From: Paenibacillus sp. SY21-1
GTDB lineage: Bacteria; Bacillota; Bacilli; Paenibacillales; Paenibacillaceae
Reading direction: 5' to 3'
DNA length: 64,000 nt
NCBI RefSeq assembly: GCF_005222705.1
Contig: NZ_STGF01000029.1
Coordinates: forward strand, 33,626 to 97,625
Shown one piece after another: positions 59,622 to 64,000 of the stretch. The position numbers and the translations under genes are program-made. Every line of letters begins with the position of its first letter. The first letter of the stretch is position 1. The notes beneath the pieces are model-generated. The model ran no database searches. It was given only the letters and a program-made list of their open reading frames with translations, and was not told the origin of the DNA.

Positions 59622-61343
59622 ATGGCAGGTAAAAAGAAAAAGGTTGCGACTCTGGTACTGACGGCTTCCTTGCTGGTCGGTCTGATTGCAGGCTGCAGCA
59701 ATGCCAAGGATAATCAGTCAGCAGGTACAGGAACGAATTCTCCGGATGCAGACGCTGCCGACAATAGTCCGATTACATTCTCATTTTTTAGCTCCGACCC
59801 GAGTCCCAACTGGACAGGTATGCAAGACACGGTAGGCAAGGCGATTATGGAGAAAACGGGAGTCAAGCTGGATGCCGAGTTTGCGGTAGGAGATCCGGTG
59901 CAGAAGGTAGGCATGATCGCGGCGAGCGGCGAGTACCCGAACCTGATTAGCGCCAAAAATGATATCAGCAAGCTGGTCGATGCAGGCGCCATGCTGGATT
60001 TGACCGATTTGATCGAGGAGCATGCTCCTAACATCAAGAAGGTGCTGGGCGAGGAGGGCTTGAAGCGTTCGCGTTACAGCGAGGAGGATCAAGCGATCTA
60101 TGTCATTCCTACGTATAACGGCGTGGGCAACCAGTATTTTGATGCGGGAGGCGGCTTTGAGCTGCAGCATCGTGCGGTCAAGGAGGCAGGCTATCCGGAA
60201 ATCAAGACGGTCAAGGATTTTGAGAACGTCATCAAGTCCTATTTGGAAAAACATCCGACAGACGAGAACGGCAACAAGAATATCGGTCTGACGCTGAATG
60301 CCGACGACTGGTACATGTACATCACGGTAACCAACCCTTCATCGATAACCACTGGTCATCCTGAGGATGGCGAATACGGCATTGATATTGATACGCAAGA
60401 GGTTACATACCACTATCGCCGTCCCGAGGACAAGGAGTATTTCCGTTGGCTAAACCATATGAACGATATTGGCCTGCTTGATCCGGAAAGCTTCGTGCAA
60501 AAATACGATCAATACAAGGCAAAAATTGCAACCGGTCGCGTCATCGGCCTGATCGACCAGGACTGGGGCTACGGCGACGGGGAGAAAGCTCTCAAGTCTG
60601 AAGGGAAGTTCGATCAAGGCTACGGTCATTATCCCGTTACTTTATCCGGGGAATACAAAGAAACCTCGTTCTGGCCAACCGGCTTTATGGCCGGCTACGG
60701 CATCGGTATCAGCAAAAGCACCAAGGACCCGGTAAGAGCAATCAAGTTCCTGGATTTTTTGGCCTCCGACGAAGGTCAGGTGCTGGTCAACTGGGGTATC
60801 GAGGGCGAGCATTACAACGTAGTCGACGGCAAACGGGTTATTCCCGAGGATGTCAAAAATCGCAAGTATAACGATTCGACCAACTTTCAAAAGGAAACCG
60901 GCCTGAACAATGTCGGCGGAACGTATACGCTGCTTAGCGCCCGTTATGGCGACGGCGTACAGGACCCGTCGGGCAATTACTATACGACCCGTTTCCCGGA
61001 AGAAGTTATCTCCTCCTATAATGCAGTCGAGAAGGAAACGCTGGCCGCTTACAACGCGCAAACCTGGAAGGATCTGTTCCCCAAAGAGGAAGAGTTTAAA
61101 GTAAGGCCTTGGGGCGCAGCATGGAATATTACAATTCCCGGCGAGAGCGAAATTCTTGTGCTGGACAATAAGCTGAAGGATATTACGTGGAAACGCATTC
61201 CTCAGGCGATTCTTGCCAAACCGGCGGATTTCGATAAAATCTGGGACGAGTATATGGCCGACCTGGATAAGGCAGGCGTTGAGAAGGCAGAGGACTTGCG
61301 GGAAGAGCTTGTGAAAAAACGCGTAAAGCTCTGGAATGAATAA
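59622..61343 (+). CDS. Oligosaccharide-binding lipoprotein (LplA/YtcQ type)
   Basis: The 573-residue protein begins with a lipoprotein signal (VATLVLTASLLVGLIAGCS, acylated Cys near 25) and a flexible linker. The solute-binding body (FFSSDPSPNWTGMQDTVGKA; WPTGFMAGYGIGISKSTKD; FLDFLASDEGQVLVNWGIEG) matches the 550-residue LplA/YtcQ group, which is longer than ordinary SBP_bac_1 proteins. It delivers a plant or microbial glycan fragment to the two permeases. Since a GH43 gene follows, xylo- or arabino-oligosaccharides are likely ligands. ATG 59622 follows AGGAGGG. A terminator follows its stop codon. Confidence 0.9.
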   Translation: MAGKKKKVATLVLTASLLVGLIAGCSNAKDNQSAGTGTNSPDADAADNSPITFSFFSSDPSPNWTGMQDTVGKAIMEKTGVKLDAEFAVGDPVQKVGMIAASGEYPNLISAKNDISKLVDAGAMLDLTDLIEEHAPNIKKVLGEEGLKRSRYSEEDQAIYVIPTYNGVGNQYFDAGGGFELQHRAVKEAGYPEIKTVKDFENVIKSYLEKHPTDENGNKNIGLTLNADDWYMYITVTNPSSITTGHPEDGEYGIDIDTQEVTYHYRRPEDKEYFRWLNHMNDIGLLDPESFVQKYDQYKAKIATGRVIGLIDQDWGYGDGEKALKSEGKFDQGYGHYPVTLSGEYKETSFWPTGFMAGYGIGISKSTKDPVRAIKFLDFLASDEGQVLVNWGIEGEHYNVVDGKRVIPEDVKNRKYNDSTNFQKETGLNNVGGTYTLLSARYGDGVQDPSGNYYTTRFPEEVISSYNAVEKETLAAYNAQTWKDLFPKEEEFKVRPWGAAWNITIPGESEILVLDNKLKDITWKRIPQAILAKPADFDKIWDEYMADLDKAGVEKAEDLREELVKKRVKLWNE

Positions 61344-61374
61344 TTTGCCGATATGGCGGAAGCTTTTTGAATGA

Positions 61375-61412
61375 GAGGGAGGGCGGCTTCGAACCCGCCC
61401 TCCCTTTATTTT
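61375..61412 (+). terminator. Intrinsic terminator after the binding protein gene
   Basis: AGGGAGGGCGG pairs with CCGCCCTCCCT around CTTCGAAC, followed by TTATTTT. It lies between the transporter and GH43 genes and may limit read-through. Confidence 0.8.
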
Positions 61413-61449
61413 ATAAAGAAATTATAGAAGCTTTAAGGAGTGGTGCAAC

Positions 61450-62972
61450 TTGAAATATAATAATCCGATTATCCCCGGTTTTTATCCCGATCCGAGCGTA
61501 TGCCGCGTTGGCGACGACTATTATCTGGTCAACAGCTCGTTTGAATACTTTCCGGGGATTCCCGTTTTTCACAGCAAGGATTTAATTCATTGGGAGCAAA
61601 TCGGGCATTGCCTGACGAGAAATGATCAAATTCGCCTTTCTGCGGGGTTCCCGAACAGCATCGGCATTTATGCTCCCACTATCCGTTATCATCAGGGGAG
61701 CTTCTACGTTATTTCGACGAATATCAGCGTTAAGCCGGATCGCGGCGGCAACTTTCTGGTTTGGACGGACGATCCGCGCGGCGAGTGGTCCGACCCGGTC
61801 TGGATTGATCTTCCAGGTATTGATCCATCGCTGTTTTTTGACGACGACGGCAAGGCTTACTATACCGGAACGGCCTCTCACAGCATCTATCTGTGCGAGC
61901 TTGATGTGCATACGGGGCTGTGCTGAGCACGCCGGAGACCATCTGGGGAGGAACGGGCGGCGCCGACCCTGAAGGTCCGCACATTTACAAACGGCACGGA
62001 TACTATTACCTGCTCATTTCTGAAGGTGGAACATCCCTGGGGCATATGGTGACGGCCGCCAGAAGCAAGCATATTCAGGGGCCTTACGAGCCTTGTCCCA
62101 GAAATCCGGTATTAAGCAACCGGAGTCTGTCGCTGCCGATCAAAGCGGCGGGACATGCCGATCTGATCGAGGCTCATGACGGCAGCTGGTGGGCGGTATG
62201 CCTCGGCATCAGACCGGTTCCTTATCCGGATCGCCATCATTTGGGCCGTGAAACGATGCTGGCGCCTGTACGCTGGGATGAGGAGGGCTGGCCCATTATT
62301 GGCCATAACGGTACAATCGATCTGGAGATGGAGGCCGACTGTCTGCCTGAAGCTGGCTTTCCTCTGCCGCCGGTGCGGGATGATTTTGACGGGAACGAGC
62401 TGGGCTATGTCTGGAATTTCATCTACAATCCGAATTCCGAGCACTGGTCGCTTGAGCGTAGAAAGGGCTGGTTGACGCTGCTCGGCGGCGCTGCAAGCCT
62501 GAACGACAAGGAAACCTCGGCCTGGGTAGGCAGAAGGCAGCAGCATATGCAGTGCGCAATCAGGACCAAGCTCGAGTTTCGGCCGGAGCAGGATGGGGAA
62601 GAAGCGGGATTAAGCATTTTTCTCAATTGCGACCATCATTATGAGATTGCGCTCATGCGCTTTGAAGGCGTTAACCGCCTCATCGTCCGCCGGAGAATCG
62701 GTTCGTTATGGAAGCTTGAGCAAAGCGTGGAGTACAACGAGTCTATCGTAATCTTGGAGTTACAAGCGACAGAGCATACCTACAGCTTAGGTTACGCTCA
62801 AGAGGGTGAGAGGTTCACGGAACTGGGGACAGGGGAAGTTCATTATCTCTCCACGGAGGCAGGCGGCAAGTTTACGGGTAATTATATGGTGCTGTACGCG
62901 ACTGGCAACGGTCAGAGCAGCTCCACTCCCGCTTTTTTTGACTGGTTCGAGTACATCCCGATTAAAGGATAA
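61450..62972 (+). pseudogene. GH43 beta-xylosidase/arabinofuranosidase with a frameshift
   Basis: TTG 61450, behind AAGGAG, opens a GH43 five-bladed propeller: NPIIPGFYPDPSVCRVGDDY (catalytic base Asp), GIYAPTIRYHQGSFYVIST, and GIDPSLFFDDDGKAYYTG. The frame stops at TGA 61924-61926. The next frame takes up at once with LSTPETIWGGTGGADPEGPH (catalytic-acid region: EGPHIY) and runs to 62972 with the C-terminal beta-sandwich domain typical of XynB-type enzymes. Near 61918 the series ACGGGGCTGTGCTGAGC appears to lack one base; adding a G would restore TGLVLSTPE. An intact enzyme would have about 507 residues, no signal peptide, and would cut imported xylo-oligosaccharides. Confidence 0.8.
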
Positions 62973-63157
62973 CGGACTGCTTGCGAGGGCGTTTACGGCT
63001 CATATAGCTTCGGCTGGGATATGGTATAGTCATAGACTTATTATCCACTATATAGTAGAATTGGATGCATGTAGAATGGTCGACAAGCGGCCATGAGTCA
63101 ATATCCTAACGGCAAGCCGTATAGTCGTTACAATGATTGTGAGAGGTGAACAGACAG

Positions 63158-63619
63158 ATGAAGCTTGCGGAAGCGCTCGTATTGCGGGCAGATTGCCAAA
63201 GAAAGATCGCACAGCTAAAGCAGAGGATGGAGTGGGTTGTGAAGATCCAGGAGGGAGATAAGCCTTCCGAGGACCCTATGCATCTGCTTGCCGAACTGGA
63301 TCGGACGCTAAATGAATTGACTAAATGGATGCGCAATATTAACAAGACCAACGCCTTGACGGCCTTTAATGATGAGCTTAGCCTTGCCGATGCGCTTGCC
63401 GAGCGTGATCAGATGATGCAGCGCCGCAAAATTCTGCACGATATATTGGAGCGTGCATCCGTCAGGCAGGATAGGTACAGCCGTTCAGAGGTCAAGTTCA
63501 CGCTGACGATTGATGTGTCGCATATACAAGCACAGGTAGATCAACTTTCGAAGGCATATCGAGAATTCGATTTCCGTATTCAGGAGATGAACTGGAAGAC
63601 AGATTTAATCGTAGAGTAG
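63158..63619 (+). CDS. DIP1984-family protein
   Basis: The 153-residue protein is an all-helical, highly charged protein: MKLAEALVLRADCQRKIAQL at the start, then INKTNALTAFNDELSLADAL, LAERDQMMQRRKILHDIL, and FTLTIDVSHIQAQVDQLSKA at the end. These segments define the DIP1984 (septicolysin-like) family; the molecular role is not established. ATG 63158 follows GAGAGGTGA; GTG 63146 lies inside that site. It stands alone. The 300 bases after it contain no gene but several hairpins and a terminator. Confidence 0.75.
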   Translation: MKLAEALVLRADCQRKIAQLKQRMEWVVKIQEGDKPSEDPMHLLAELDRTLNELTKWMRNINKTNALTAFNDELSLADALAERDQMMQRRKILHDILERASVRQDRYSRSEVKFTLTIDVSHIQAQVDQLSKAYREFDFRIQEMNWKTDLIVE

Positions 63620-63623
63620 CTGC

Positions 63624-63840
63624 GTCGGTAGTCTATTCAGCAGAGGCGTGCGCAACCCTCCAACGGGTAGTTGGAACCTCCGACAGCAAGCAGGGCCCGG
63701 TCTAATCGATCACCAATCAGCCCAGTATTGTTACAAGCGTGCGGGGTAGCACACAAGTAGATGTGATTGTTTATTGTTACAACCATGCGCAGATTTGCTG
63801 AACCAGGCGAGGGTGGGGACGGGGAATTGCAGCTATCATA
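63624..63840 (+). ncRNA. Candidate structured non-coding RNA
   Basis: Downstream of the DIP1984 gene no open frame is convincing, but potential stems are frequent: GTCGG (63624) with CCGAC (63680), CCAAC-GGGTA-GTTGG (63660-63674), GTGC-GGGGTA-GCAC (63739-63752), and a repeated TATTGTTACAA (63726 and 63772). A strong terminator lies 80 bases later. The region may be a stand-alone RNA or a long structured 3' leader. It matches no RNA family that I can name. Confidence 0.35.
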
Positions 63841-63920
63841 CAAGGACTGACTAACCTATAAAGAAGGGTCTCCAGCGATGGCAATGTCATTAAGTTAAGT
63901 GCATGATCAAATATCCATGT

Positions 63921-63960
63921 AAAAGAGCAGGTTATCGAAAAGATAGCCTGCTCTTTTTTT
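63921..63960 (+). terminator. Intrinsic terminator at the right end
   Basis: AAAAGAGCAGG and TATC pair with GATA and CCTGCTCTTTT around GAAAA, followed by T residues. Confidence 0.88.
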
Positions 63961-64000
63961 GCATGGAAAAGTATAAAAGAACTTGACAAGCAGTTGGAAA

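Noticed and set aside
1..64000. Insertion sequence, prophage, integron or CRISPR array
   Set aside because: No transposase, integrase, phage structural gene or regularly spaced repeat array was seen; the only repeats are the dispersed intergenic element.

Overview
The window looks like the chromosome of a Paenibacillus-type member of the Bacillota. Most start codons follow strong GGAGG-type ribosome binding sites, TTG and GTG starts are common, intrinsic terminators close most operons, and the conserved block enolase - secG - rnr - smpB - ssrA is present. The carbohydrate machinery (YesM/YesN two-component pair, LplB/LplC/LplA-type ABC importer, GH43 and GH38 glycosidases) fits the same group. 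I saw no transposase, integrase, CRISPR array or rRNA; the only RNA gene I can assign firmly is tmRNA.

Layout. 0-8.2 kb: housekeeping block (end of eno, a lipoprotein, a TIM-barrel isomerase, secG, an unusually long rnr, a cold-shock gene with a leader hairpin, smpB, tmRNA). 8.2-16.1 kb: small stress and detoxification genes (DoxX-like protein behind two Rex/FNR-type boxes, MBL-fold hydrolase, a broken MDR dehydrogenase with an XRE regulator, TetR plus VOC protein, GNAT, DUF1232, alditol-oxidase-like flavoprotein). 16.3-20.1 kb: a probable cyclic-di-GMP riboswitch followed by two chemoreceptor-type proteins. 20.2-26.9 kb: an XpaC-like / VWA / TelA membrane-stress operon, then a two-domain isoprenoid protein.

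27.0-40.9 kb is the most striking part: one operon of six genes that reads as DptF-DptG-DptH (SspFGH) followed by DUF4007 protein - large P-loop ATPase - PAPS-reductase-like PP-loop protein (SspB-SspC-SspD). This is a DNA phosphorothioation modification and restriction system of the single-stranded Ssp type, without the cysteine desulfurase SspA in the window. After an AraC regulator and a GH38 alpha-mannosidase, a second defence-like cassette (45.4-49.3 kb) carries a PLD-nuclease/SF2-helicase protein bracketed by two paralogous XRE regulators.

49.4-52.8 kb is a pspA-ydjGHI-like envelope-stress operon in which a short PspA-like protein takes the place of PspA. 52.9-53.9 kb is a siderophore-binding lipoprotein behind a perfect Fur box. 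54.0-63.0 kb is a glycan-uptake locus carrying two lesions: an in-frame TAG in the histidine kinase and a frameshift in the GH43 enzyme. The end holds a DIP1984-family gene followed by a probable structured RNA.

A dispersed intergenic element of about 100 bp occurs at least three times; its hairpin shows a compensatory base change between copies. All family assignments come from reading motifs by eye, with no database search.
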